Shown piece by piece: positions 9,844 to 18,592 of a DNA stretch of 64,000 nt. The stretch comes from JALNXF01 sp964555845 (lineage in GTDB: Bacteria; Patescibacteriota; Gracilibacteria; BD1-5; UBA2023). The notes under the pieces are model-generated. The model had not been told where the DNA came from. It saw nothing but the letters and a program-made list of their open reading frames with translations, and made no database searches. The DNA is taken from the NCBI GenBank assembly GCA_964555845.1, contig CAZKUA010000002.1:92143-156142 (forward strand), written 5' to 3'. The translations under genes were made by a program, and so were the position numbers. How positions within the stretch are numbered: the first letter of the stretch is position 1; each line of letters opens with the position of its first letter.

Positions 9844-10440
9844 ATGAATATAAATGATTTATTTTTATTAAAAATAAAAATATTATCATACATTGCTAAT
9901 TTTCAATATATGAATGAAATGGGGTGTATTAATAAAATTATTATTCATCATACAGAGAGAAATAATGATTCTCCATCTTTTGTTACGTTAAGACATAAAT
10001 ATTTGCGAAGGTGGGAAGATATCTGATATCATTATATCATTGGAAATACTCGTCCTTTTTCAAAAAATGGGAAAGTTTACCATGGTAGATCGGAATATTT
10101 TGAATGAGCCCATACTATTTGACATAATAAAGATTCACTGTGAATTTGCTTAATAGGAAATTTCAATAAGGTCATACCAAGTGAAGAACAATTAGAATCT
10201 TTATTTAAGCTATTAAAAGACAAGATAAAAAAATATCAACTGACCGTAAATGATATATTGTGACACAATGAGGTTTTTGGTACAACCAAAACGTGTCCAT
10301 GAAAATTTACTGATATGGCCTATATTCGATGAATTCTTCGTCAGGATTATAGCTTCTGTATCAATGATTATATAGAAAGAGTTCTGGAAAAAAATAATCC
10401 TGTCTGAAGTATTGTAAGGACTTTCATTTGACAAAAATAA
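9844..10440 (+). CDS. N-acetylmuramoyl-L-alanine amidase (Amidase_2/PGRP fold)
   Basis: 198 residues with UGA as Gly. Zinc-amidase motifs occur in order: IIIHHTE, YHYIIG, GAHTIGHNKDSLGICLIGNF and GHNEVFGTTKTCPG. They supply the His, His and Cys ligands and the catalytic Tyr region. It cleaves the muramyl-alanine amide bond of peptidoglycan. The first 20 residues are not typical, so a start at an internal ATG (9910 or 9919) is possible. No signal peptide is evident, so it could be a recycling enzyme or a phage-derived lysin. Confidence 0.88.
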
Positions 10441-10488
10441 TAAAACATTTATATTTAAAATATAGATTATTTTTTAATTTCATTGTAC

Positions 10489-11172
10489 ATGATAAATAAA
10501 CCTACTGGAAATTCTTTAAACACTTCACTTTTTGATGATTTTGATACCATTGAAGATGGTGAAGTAAATGAGAGCTTGGTTAGAGCTAAAACAATTTTAA
10601 AAAAATTAACAGAATTAGTTATAGAACATAATGGTCATCTTTGAGAGCCTTTGATAGTCTGACTTGAAGGTAGTCCGTGAGCTTGAAAAAGCCATTTAAT
10701 TGATATGGCAGAAAAAATTCTTAACTCTAATTGAATTAAAACAATAAGTAGTAAAACAAAGAAAAATTTATTTCCGCAACATCAATTTGAATATGAGAGA
10801 GCTGATATTATTTTTTCTGATGACTTATTTTATTGAGCAAATTCATTACAAGAAGCCTCAAAAGATTGGGATAAATGAGCCTATGATCTTAAAGGATTGC
10901 CAGATTTCTTATTTCATTTATATGATACAAAAAAAATTTGGATTGTATCATCTAATTTTCCTATAGATGAAATATTAAAACTTATAGCAAAGTGAGACAC
11001 GATATGAAGATTAAGAGACAGAATAGATCATCTTCTCGCTTCTGTACAACCATTAAAACTCGAAAGAAAACAAAGTTACAGGAAAAAATTAGCTTCTGGA
11101 TGAACCAAATTAACAGGCCTTTTCTCAAAAGCAGTTAACGAAGCTTTATGAGATAAAACTATTTTAAATTAA
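10489..11172 (+). CDS. small DnaA/DnaC-like ATPase
   Basis: 227 residues with UGA as Gly. The Walker A motif is GSPGAGKSH (both interior glycines before K are UGA). IIFSDDLFY looks like Walker B, and IWIVSSNFP resembles a sensor I region ending in Asn. This layout fits short AAA+ ATPases such as DnaC/IstB-type loaders, but the target is unknown. A small gene follows after 16 nt, probably in the same transcript. Confidence 0.7.
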
Positions 11173-11188
11173 TAACTAATTTTATCGT

Positions 11189-11455
11189 ATGGCAAAAATG
11201 ATATGTTTGACAAGAAATAATTATCGAAATGAATTAAAATCAAATGAATTATTAAGATCTGAAACAATTCAGGTATTAATTTGAATTATTAATTCTAAAT
11301 TTAATAATCTTATTCCGCCTATAGCAGAAAATAATCCAAATAAATTCGAAAATTTTGATTCTGTTACAGAAGAAATTGATACAGTTAATCTTGATTGAAT
11401 AAGCTATAAAGTATCTAGGGATAGCTATCGTTTTAAACTAGAAGAATCTATCTAA
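11189..11455 (+). CDS. hypothetical protein, 88 aa
   Basis: An open frame under code 25 with glycines encoded by UGA (VLIGII, NLDGIS). It is soluble and slightly acidic, with no known motif. It lies 16 nt downstream of the small ATPase gene, so an operon is likely. Confidence 0.6.
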
Positions 11456-11479
11456 TAATCTCTCTCCAAAAAAATTAAT

Positions 11480-11506
11480 TTGACATTTCTAAAAAAAGAA
11501 TATAAT
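11480..11506 (+). promoter_or_regulatory. promoter of the PP2C-kinase operon
   Basis: TTGACA at 11480-11485 and TATAAT at 11501-11506, 15 bp apart, lie immediately upstream of an operator-like palindrome. Confidence 0.5.
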
Positions 11507-11510
11507 TAGC

Positions 11511-11525
11511 GTGTAAATATGACAT
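11511..11525 (+). promoter_or_regulatory. putative NrtR-type operator of the PP2C-kinase operon
   Basis: GTGTAAATATGACAT matches the nadE site GTGTAAATATTACAC at 13 of 15 positions. It occupies the same place relative to the -10, starting 4 bp downstream. It would bring the phosphatase/kinase/nicotinamidase/VWA operon under NAD-linked control if functional. Confidence 0.45.
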
Positions 11526-11606
11526 CCAATAAATGAAGTATTTACAAATGTTCATTAACATAACCTACGAATATAAAAATAAAAACTTAGAAATAAGGAG
11601 AACGCT

Positions 11607-12452
11607 ATGAAAGAATTTGAGTGTGCCAAAGGCAGTATTATAGGAAGAGATCATAGGCGAATTAATAAGAATAATCAGGATGCCTATGAAGTCATCGAAG
11701 ATGACAACTACATTATCGCGACTGTATGTGATGGTTGTAGTGACGCTCAAGCAAGCGAAGTTGGAGCCAATATTATATGTAGAATGCTCGATGCCAAGAT
11801 GGCAGAAAAAATCGAGAATCTAACATTTAATCTGGCTTATGCGCTCGACTTGGATGAGGTTATCAGGGATTTTCTTGAGGAACTTAGAAAAGAGTGTATC
11901 AAGGAGATTGTGAGAATAAGTTCTTCTCTTAACAAAAACTATTTAGTCGGGATTAAAGACTTTTTTTTAGCGACAATTGTGAGTGTAATTGTTACACGTG
12001 AAGTCAGTTTTGCATTCTCTATCGGTGATGGTGTGATTATCATAAATGGTGAACCGTATATTATCGGACCATTTCCTGATAACGAGCCACCGTATATCGC
12101 CTATGGAGCAGTTGAACCTGACAGGGTAAGAGTCGCGAAAGAGCTTTATCGATTTAAGGTGGTAAAAGTGATGCCAACTAGTGAGCTCAAATCTATACTT
12201 ATAGGCTCTGATGGTGTTGAGGATATTTGTGATAATGAAAAATCCAATATCCCCGGCAAAAATGAGCTTGTGGGTCCTATCTCCCAGTTTTGGGAAAATG
12301 ATAAATTCTTTTCAAATTCTAGTCTGTTGGGTAGAAAACTCAATCTTATGAACGCAGATTCTACGAAAATAGACTGGGAAGAAAAAAGAGTACAAAGGGA
12401 GCAGGGACTCCTTCAAGATGATACCACTATGGTGGTAATAAGAAGGAGGTAA
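11607..12452 (+). CDS. PP2C-type protein phosphatase
   Basis: 281 residues, no UGA. PP2C metal-binding motifs are visible: NQDAY near residue 29, CDGCSD (about 48), GDG (about 139), GSDG (about 206) and LQDDTTMVVI at the C-terminus. It dephosphorylates Ser/Thr. Shine-Dalgarno AAGGAG precedes ATG. The kinase gene follows after 4 nt. Phosphatase, kinase and VWA genes in one operon recall the TerY-P triad described with tellurite-resistance (Ter) systems. Confidence 0.88.
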   Translation: MKEFECAKGSIIGRDHRRINKNNQDAYEVIEDDNYIIATVCDGCSDAQASEVGANIICRMLDAKMAEKIENLTFNLAYALDLDEVIRDFLEELRKECIKEIVRISSSLNKNYLVGIKDFFLATIVSVIVTREVSFAFSIGDGVIIINGEPYIIGPFPDNEPPYIAYGAVEPDRVRVAKELYRFKVVKVMPTSELKSILIGSDGVEDICDNEKSNIPGKNELVGPISQFWENDKFFSNSSLLGRKLNLMNADSTKIDWEEKRVQREQGLLQDDTTMVVIRRR

Positions 12453-12456
12453 TACT

Positions 12457-14340
12457 TTGATTAAAAATGTCTTTATAAACGGCAAAAGGGTTGATTTAAG
12501 CAATAAAAAAATCAAAGCTCAAGGAGGTGAAGCCTACATCTATGATTTAGGAAATAACATGGTGGCGAAGATTTTTCGTAGGAGAGATGATGATTTTTAT
12601 CTCGGATCTCCTGCAGAGCAAAAAGGCGCGGAAGCAAGGCTTGTTGAACATCAAAAAAAGCTTCCTGCCTTTCCTCAAAATCTTCCCGTTGAAGTAGTGA
12701 AGCCTCGAGATCTCGTAACTGATGGGTCAGGTCTTATAGTTGGCTACACTATGCCTTTTGTTTTAGATACCAATCCACTTCTGTCTTATAGTGACAAGAA
12801 TTTTGTGAAACAATCCGGCATAGACAATAATATTGTCGTCGGGATTTTCCAAAATCTCTTGAAAATCGTCAGGAAAATACATCGGGAAAATGTCATTATC
12901 GGTGATTTTAATGACTTAAATGTGCTTGTAAATAGTACAAATAAAGTCTTTCTCATCGATGCCGATAGTTTTCAGTTTGGAGGGTTTTATTCCTCTGTCT
13001 TTACTGACCGATTCGTAGATCCTCTATTGTGTGCCAATGTAGACAATCGGATGATTCTCTCTAGGCCACACAATAAAGAATCTGATTGGTATGCCTTTTG
13101 TGTAATGCTTTTTCAGAGCTTTCTTTATATAAATCCATTTGGCGGTGTCTACAAGCCAAAAGACAAAACAAGGAGAATGTGCCACGAACTAAGACCGCTT
13201 CATAATATTACTGTCTTTAATCCCGAGGTTATCTATCCGAAATTCGCCACTCATTACAGGGTTCTGCCCGATGAAATTCTTGCATTTTATGATAATTTGC
13301 TTCACAAAAACAAACGCTTAGAGCTTCCGGAAAATTTCTTAGAAAATATCCGGTGGACAAAGTGTAGTGTATGTGGAGCAGAGCATGCGAGAGGGGTCTG
13401 TCCAGAATGTTTCCAAGCAAATCCCAATATCATCAAGCAGAAAGTAGTCGTGAGAGGAAATGTAGTCGCAACCAGATTTTTCACAACCAAGGGAGTAATC
13501 CTTTTTGCGAAATCTGAGTGCGGAGCGCTTAAGTGGCTTTATTTTGAAAATGGGCAATTTAAGCGAGAAAACGGAGTTATAGTCACCGAAGGAAAACTCG
13601 AGAGTGGATTTAGATTTAGAATTAAAAATTCTGAAACCTTTTTTGCAAAAAATGACAAAGTTGTCACTTTTGATGAAAAAGGACAAATTAAGGAGGTAGT
13701 GGATGTAGATACCTGTAGCAATCTGCCTATTTTCGATGCAAATGAGCACTCGAAATATTGGGTGGACACCTCTGGAAATCTCAAAAAGGACGACACATTT
13801 GGTCCAGAGATTATTGGAAATGTGCTTGAAGGCGAGACATTTTTTTGGGTCGGATCTGATTTTGGATTCGGTTTTTATAGAGCTGGAAATATTTCCACTG
13901 GATTTATTTTCGATGCTCACAAAAAAGGTCTTCTTGATAGTATTAACCTGCCAATCAAAGGGCAAATTGTTGATGTCTGGACTTACTTTGGTCACAATTG
14001 TTGCTGGTTTTTTATTACTTTATCGGTGAGTGGTAAACTTGTTAATAAGTGCTATCTTATCGAGAAGAGTGGTAAAATTCTGTCTAGCGAAGAGTGTAAT
14101 AAAAACACTGTAAGTTGGCTTGCTGGAAGTATTAGAGGCAAGGCAGCCGTCGGTAATTTTCTTTTCGCTCCAACAGATGACGGGATTATCCGGCTTGAAC
14201 TTAGCAATACTAAAATTATCATTACCAAGGAATTTCCAGATACAGCGCCCTTTGTGAACTCTGAAAGTGCTCTTTATATCGGCAAAAATGAGATCTATGT
14301 AGTCAAGAGAAATGAAATCCTGAGCCTCAAACTCAACTAA
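12457..14340 (+). CDS. Ser/Thr protein kinase with zinc ribbon and beta-rich C-terminus
   Basis: 627 residues, no UGA. Start is TTG at 12457; the Shine-Dalgarno GGAGG (12445-12449) sits over the stop of the PP2C gene. The kinase domain (about 15-280) has the Gly-rich GGEAYIYDL, VAKIF lysine, catalytic loop GDFNDLN and metal-binding LIDADSF. A four-Cys zinc ribbon (CSVCGAEHARGVCPEC, about 305-322) follows, then about 300 residues of beta-rich sequence that may form a propeller. It resembles kinases of TerY-P-like modules. The natural substrate may be the VWA protein two genes on. Confidence 0.85.
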   Translation: MIKNVFINGKRVDLSNKKIKAQGGEAYIYDLGNNMVAKIFRRRDDDFYLGSPAEQKGAEARLVEHQKKLPAFPQNLPVEVVKPRDLVTDGSGLIVGYTMPFVLDTNPLLSYSDKNFVKQSGIDNNIVVGIFQNLLKIVRKIHRENVIIGDFNDLNVLVNSTNKVFLIDADSFQFGGFYSSVFTDRFVDPLLCANVDNRMILSRPHNKESDWYAFCVMLFQSFLYINPFGGVYKPKDKTRRMCHELRPLHNITVFNPEVIYPKFATHYRVLPDEILAFYDNLLHKNKRLELPENFLENIRWTKCSVCGAEHARGVCPECFQANPNIIKQKVVVRGNVVATRFFTTKGVILFAKSECGALKWLYFENGQFKRENGVIVTEGKLESGFRFRIKNSETFFAKNDKVVTFDEKGQIKEVVDVDTCSNLPIFDANEHSKYWVDTSGNLKKDDTFGPEIIGNVLEGETFFWVGSDFGFGFYRAGNISTGFIFDAHKKGLLDSINLPIKGQIVDVWTYFGHNCCWFFITLSVSGKLVNKCYLIEKSGKILSSEECNKNTVSWLAGSIRGKAAVGNFLFAPTDDGIIRLELSNTKIIITKEFPDTAPFVNSESALYIGKNEIYVVKRNEILSLKLN

Positions 14341-14374
14341 ATCCTGAGGCTCTACAACCAAAAAGGAGTATGCC

Positions 14375-15415
14375 ATGAAAAAAATCCAACTGCCCCCTAA
14401 CTACAATGATGCCAATGCCTACAATTCCGGCTTTGCTGTAAAAAACATTTCCGAGCTCCAGAAAACTGCCGAGCAGTGGAAAAAAACCTATTCCCTCAAG
14501 CCGGTCGGTGGTGATCGCAACAAAATCCATCTGCTCATCATCGATGACCAGTTTGATTTTAGCTTTCCTGACGGCTCGCTGTATGTCGGTGGTAGGAGTG
14601 GAATGAGCGCCCAAGATGATCAAAAAAGGCTTGCCGAATTCATCTATACGAATCTGGGGGTTCTCTCTCAGGTAACGCCTACGATGGATTCTCACTTGCC
14701 TTTCCAGATTTTCTTTCCTGTCGCTCATTCACTCGAAGACGGGTCTCACCCTGAACCCAATACGATGATCTTCGCGGATGAATACAAGCAAGGCAAATAT
14801 CGTGCCAATCCTGCGATGGCTCGTCAAATTGGTGTAGATCCGGTATGGCTCACCAAGCAATTCACCTACTACTGTGAGCAACTCGAAGCCAAGGGTAAGT
14901 ACAATCTCTACCTCTGGCCTTACCACTGTATGCTCGGGTCCAATGGCCACAAGCTTGCTGGCGTAATTGAAGAAGCTCGTCTTTTTCATAGCTTCGCTCG
15001 CGGTGCCGCCAATATTCCCGAGATCAAAGGTGGTAACCCGCTCACCGAGCATTACTCTATTTTCAAGCCCGAGGTCACGAACTGTTGGGATGGCCAAGCT
15101 ATTCCCGGTGCACAGAAAAATACTGCCCTTATCCAGAAGCTCGTTAAGTCTGACTATGTCATTATGGCTGGTCAGGCTGCAAGCCACTGTGTTAAGGAAA
15201 GTATCGAGGATTTTCTCGCGGAAATTCTCGCCATCGACCCTGAGCTCGCTAAGAAAGTGTATATCCTTGATGATTGTACCTCTTCTGTCGTGATTCCTGG
15301 TATCGTCGATTTTACCGATGAAGCCGAGAAGGCAATGCAGAAATTCCAAGACGCTGGAATGAATCTCGTGAAGAGTACGACTTCCATCGAGGATTGGCCC
15401 GGAATGGATCTTTAA
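14375..15415 (+). CDS. nicotinamidase/isochorismatase-family cysteine hydrolase
   Basis: 346 residues, no UGA, with an AAGGAG Shine-Dalgarno. Family residues visible are the catalytic Asp in IDDQFDFSF, the DSHLP metal-site region, a candidate catalytic Lys in YSIFKPE, and the nucleophile Cys in ASHCVKES. It is much longer than PncA (about 200 residues) because of inserts at about 85-180, so the substrate may not be nicotinamide. It lies between the kinase and VWA genes, an unusual partner that ties a phospho-signalling operon to amide hydrolysis. Confidence 0.8.
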   Translation: MKKIQLPPNYNDANAYNSGFAVKNISELQKTAEQWKKTYSLKPVGGDRNKIHLLIIDDQFDFSFPDGSLYVGGRSGMSAQDDQKRLAEFIYTNLGVLSQVTPTMDSHLPFQIFFPVAHSLEDGSHPEPNTMIFADEYKQGKYRANPAMARQIGVDPVWLTKQFTYYCEQLEAKGKYNLYLWPYHCMLGSNGHKLAGVIEEARLFHSFARGAANIPEIKGGNPLTEHYSIFKPEVTNCWDGQAIPGAQKNTALIQKLVKSDYVIMAGQAASHCVKESIEDFLAEILAIDPELAKKVYILDDCTSSVVIPGIVDFTDEAEKAMQKFQDAGMNLVKSTTSIEDWPGMDL

Positions 15416-15441
15416 AAAAACTCTATTATAAGGAGAAAGCT

Positions 15442-16254
15442 ATGTCTCAAACCGCAAATCTTAACAAACTTTTTCAAGGTGCGGCAGAGGAGGGTATGAT
15501 CTCCCAAGGTACGGCAAATATGCTGTCTTTGGTGGATGTCGGTACCCAAATTCAAGCCGGTCTCGGCACAAATATCGATGATGTCGATGCTTCTGAGGTT
15601 ACTCTCGTTGCTATGCTTATCGATGATTCTGGTTCTATCCGGTTTGCCAACAATGCCCAGGCAGTTAGGGATGGTCATAATCTCGTGATTGATTCCATCG
15701 CCGGCGCCAGACAAAGCGGTAAAACTCTAGTTCATACCAGATATATGAACGGTCACGTGCTGTATCCGTTTATCACTGTCGATCAGGCAGTGAAGATGGA
15801 CAACCACAACTACAACCCGATGGGCGGGACCCCTCTTTATGACCAGACCGTAATCATCCTCGGAACCCTGATGGCTGAGATGCTCCGTTACATGGATAAC
15901 GGTGTTCCCTGCCGAGCAATTCTGGGTGTTATTACGGATGGTAATGATGAAGGTTCCGAGAAATTCCGGGACCCTGCCAAGGTCAAGAAGGTCATCGATG
16001 ATGTCCTTATGTCGGAGCTGAGTTGTATCATCTCTGCCATGGGTATTGATGACGGTGGCCGGACTGATTTTACCAAGGTATTCCAAGGAATGGGTGTTCG
16101 TGACGAATGGATTCACGACCCCAAAAAATTCAACACCAAGGAGGAAAACGAATCTGCCATTCGCAAAATGTTCCAGATGTTCTCTCGTAGTGCAGTGAGA
16201 GCCAGCCAATCTGCCGGTAACTTCGCATCTATGGGTGGCTTCGCTACCATTTAA
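15442..16254 (+). CDS. von Willebrand factor A domain protein (TerY-like)
   Basis: 270 residues, no UGA. The start at 15442 is chosen over an upstream in-frame ATG at 15394, because AAGGAG (15430-15435) is correctly spaced and the upstream ATG overlaps the previous gene. The MIDAS motif is complete: DDSGS (about 57-61), GGTPLYD (about 120) and TDGND (about 153). VWA proteins bind partners through a divalent metal. In TerY-P systems the VWA protein is a likely target of the kinase/phosphatase pair. Last gene of the operon. Confidence 0.85.
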   Translation: MSQTANLNKLFQGAAEEGMISQGTANMLSLVDVGTQIQAGLGTNIDDVDASEVTLVAMLIDDSGSIRFANNAQAVRDGHNLVIDSIAGARQSGKTLVHTRYMNGHVLYPFITVDQAVKMDNHNYNPMGGTPLYDQTVIILGTLMAEMLRYMDNGVPCRAILGVITDGNDEGSEKFRDPAKVKKVIDDVLMSELSCIISAMGIDDGGRTDFTKVFQGMGVRDEWIHDPKKFNTKEENESAIRKMFQMFSRSAVRASQSAGNFASMGGFATI

Positions 16255-16343
16255 CAATCTTACAAAAGGAGAAATATAAAAAAATAAAAATTCCACAAAA
16301 ATAAACAAAAATAGATAAACTTTTTCTAAAAAGGAGGAAAAGA
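16255..16343 (+). other. orphan Shine-Dalgarno sequences, no gene
   Basis: AAAAGGAG at about 16264 and AAAAAGGAGG at about 16330 are typical ribosome sites of this island, but neither is followed by a start codon and frame. They may mark a lost or eroded gene at the operon end. Confidence 0.35.
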
Positions 16344-16375
16344 AAACCCCCACTTGAGCAATCAAGTGGGGGTTT
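16344..16375 (+). terminator. terminator of the PP2C-kinase-VWA operon
   Basis: A 14-bp perfect stem (AAACCCCCACTTGA with TCAAGTGGGGGTTT) with loop GCAA marks the end of the UGA-free island; AT-rich UGA-Gly sequence begins after it. Confidence 0.85.
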
Positions 16376-16503
16376 AAATTATTTAACTAGAATTAATTTT
16401 TTGTTTATTTTAATTATATTTTATATTTATTCAAATATTTGTATTTATTTAGGTTTTATGTTACAATTACTATAATATTAATTTATTTTTTAAAAAAATT
16501 ATT

Positions 16504-17742
16504 ATGACACAGGCTAATTTACCAAAAGAAGATATATCTTCAAAAGAATTTATATCTAAACTTGTTTCACTTTCAGATATGAGAGAAAATACAATAGATA
16601 AGGCAATGAGTCTTCTTGAAACAGCCGATTTTACTAGTATATTTAAAAATGTAAATAAAGCTTTCGTATTGGCTGAGAAAGATATTAATAGTTTTCTTTT
16701 GAAACAAGAGGTTCTTCCTCATGTAAGAAAAACTTCGCCAGAAGAATATGCAAAATGGCTATCTAAAAGAATTAAAGCCTGACTTATGCCAACACAATTT
16801 TATGATTATGATTTTTCAAGACAAAAGTTTTATACATTATGAAAAAATAGAAAAATAGATATTAATAGTATATATTACTGATCTAATGCTTTTAATATTA
16901 TGATACCAGAGTGATCATCTGTACAATTTAGAGATATTGGTCATTGTAATGTTTTTGATATGAATGATATTACAAAAGAGGCTCGTATTGTGCCAATATT
17001 TAAAGATATATTAGAATTATTAGATCCTGAAGCAAAAGAATTAGCATTAAAATGGAAAAAAAATCAAAGAGAAATAACTCTAAATTTAAGCGATGCGAAG
17101 AGAGAGTATCAGGATTTTGAAGAATCTTTTAATAAAGAAGTTCTTCCTCATGTTAGAGAAACTAATCCTCTAGAATATGCTAACTGGCTTTCTGAGGCAA
17201 TTCAAAGAGGATTTATGCCGACTCATATACGCAATGATGGTGTATTTAGTAAATTTTATACCTTACGAAATGGTGGAAAAATAAAAATCAATGAGATATA
17301 TTATTGAGCTTTTTCATTTGATCTTTTTGTACCAAAATGATCATCTGTAAAATTTGATAATGTCTGACATTGTAATATTTATGATATGAATTCACTTACT
17401 AGTAAAGAAATTGAAAAAGTTTATGAAAGACCTATTGATCCTGAAATAGCTAAATATTTAAATGATTCAGCTAAAAAAATACTTAAAGGTGTATATGATA
17501 GAAAATTGGGGTCGTTATTAGAAAAACAACCTATTATTCAAGATGGGTTAAATAAACTCAAAAATGAATTAATGGATAATAAAGAAAATATTGTAACATA
17601 TTGACACTTATTAAGTAGTGAAGAAAAGGGTCTTATTATAGTAGCTATTAAGAAAATAGAGGAGGAAATACGCTCTCTAGAGAGAGAACAAGTTGAAAAA
17701 AGAATTAAGGAGATGCAGATGATATTAAAAGAATTACGTTAA
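16504..17742 (+). CDS. protein with a tandemly duplicated ~90-residue domain
   Basis: 412 residues with UGA as Gly. Two copies of an unrecognised unit occur at about 78-157 and 214-300. Each begins EVLPHVR, continues with EYA-WLS, MPT, FYTL and IYYG, and ends GSSV-F---GHCN-(V/I)(F/Y)DMN. A charged helical tail follows. No membrane segment or signal is seen. The conserved aromatic/His/Cys pattern suggests a binding or catalytic module. Start is the first ATG after an AT-rich leader; a terminator follows. Confidence 0.75.
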
Positions 17743-17760
17743 AATCAAATTAATCACTTA

Positions 17761-17791
17761 AATCCATTTATTACTAGATAATAAATGGATT
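17761..17791 (+). terminator. terminator after the duplicated-domain gene
   Basis: AATCCATTTAT (17761-17771) pairs with ATAAATGGATT (17781-17791) and is followed by a T run. Confidence 0.75.
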
Positions 17792-17847
17792 TTTTTGTTA
17801 TTTTAAGGGAAATATGGAATAACTATAAATTTTTCTCAAAAATAAAT

Positions 17848-17874
17848 TTGACTTATTGAAAATATCTATATAAT
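17848..17874 (+). promoter_or_regulatory. promoter of pncA-pncB
   Basis: TTGACT (17848-17853) and TATAAT (17869-17874) precede two operator-like palindromes. Confidence 0.45.
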
Positions 17875-17877
17875 TGA

Positions 17878-17892
17878 GTGTAATATTAACAC
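17878..17892 (+). promoter_or_regulatory. putative NrtR operator 1 of pncA
   Basis: GTGTAATATTAACAC starts 4 bp after the -10, exactly as before nadE. Confidence 0.6.
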
Positions 17893-17936
17893 TTGTAGTA
17901 TTTCCTAGAGAAATATTTTTAATACAAATAAGTAGA

Positions 17937-17951
17937 GTGTTAATATTACAC
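17937..17951 (+). promoter_or_regulatory. putative NrtR operator 2 of pncA
   Basis: GTGTTAATATTACAC is the reverse complement of site 1 except for shifts at the centre, 59 bp downstream and 25 bp before the start codon. Confidence 0.6.
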
Positions 17952-17975
17952 ATTTATTTTTTAATTTATATTATT

Positions 17976-18014
17976 ATGCGCAGTAAAACAAGTGCCCTTG
18001 TGGCGAAAAAAGAA
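17976..18014 (+). repeat. shared 5' coding element, copy 1
   Basis: ATGCGCAGTAAAACAAGTGC and onward encodes MRSKTSALVAKKE. It is nearly identical in nucleotide sequence to the starts of the genes at 40425 and 44253 (minus). CAAG and CTTG flank a 4-nt loop in all three. Confidence 0.7.
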
Positions 18015-18569
18015 GCCCTACTACTCGTAGATTGTCAGAAAGATTTCTGAGCAAAAGAATGAAGCCTCTATGTAAAAGAGGCAGAGGCTATAGTACCTGT
18101 AATAAATAAACTTATCGCAGAAACTAAGGCAAACGCTGGTATTGTAATTGCTAGTCGTGATTGGCATCCAGAAAATCATACATCTTTTTCTAATTGGCCA
18201 AATCACTGTGTAATAAATACACCTTGAGTGGAATATATGGATTGATTGAATGTTGAAGAAATTGAAGTGGAAGTAAAGAAATGATTTAGGGTAGATGCTG
18301 ATTCTTATTCTGCATTCTGAGGACAAGAGTTTAAAAATGATGTTCCAAGAAAAAACTTACTAGAAATATTAACAAATTATAAAGTAGAAGTTCTAAAAAT
18401 TGTATGACTTGCAACAGACTACTGCGTAAAAGCAACTGTAATTGATGCTGCGAAACTTAATTTTGAAGTACTGGTGGTAAGAGATTGAATTAAGGCAGTA
18501 AATATAAATCCAGAAGATGAACAAAATGCAATGGATGAAATGAAGAAAAATTGAGCAAAATTTATTTAA
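17976..18569 (+). CDS. pncA: nicotinamidase
   Basis: 197 residues with UGA as Gly. The catalytic Asp lies in LLLVDCQKDF, the metal ligands in DWHPENHTSF and the nucleophile Cys in GLATDYCVKAT. It converts nicotinamide to nicotinate. The family core starts at about residue 13; the first 12 residues (MRSKTSALVAKK) are an extension shared with two unrelated genes in the window. pncB follows after 23 nt. Two NrtR-type operators precede it. Confidence 0.94.
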
Positions 18570-18592
18570 AATATTATTAACTATAAAATACT

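Noticed and set aside
9843..9844. tRNA or other RNA gene in the 9684-9843 gap
   Set aside because: No cloverleaf or stable stem could be traced; only a weak 25-codon frame is visible.
13339..13995. Minus-strand 218-residue frame inside the kinase gene
   Set aside because: Antisense shadow of a gene with clear kinase motifs.
15394..15441. Earlier ATG for the VWA gene
   Set aside because: It overlaps the previous gene and has no ribosome site; the ATG at 15442 has AAGGAG at proper distance.
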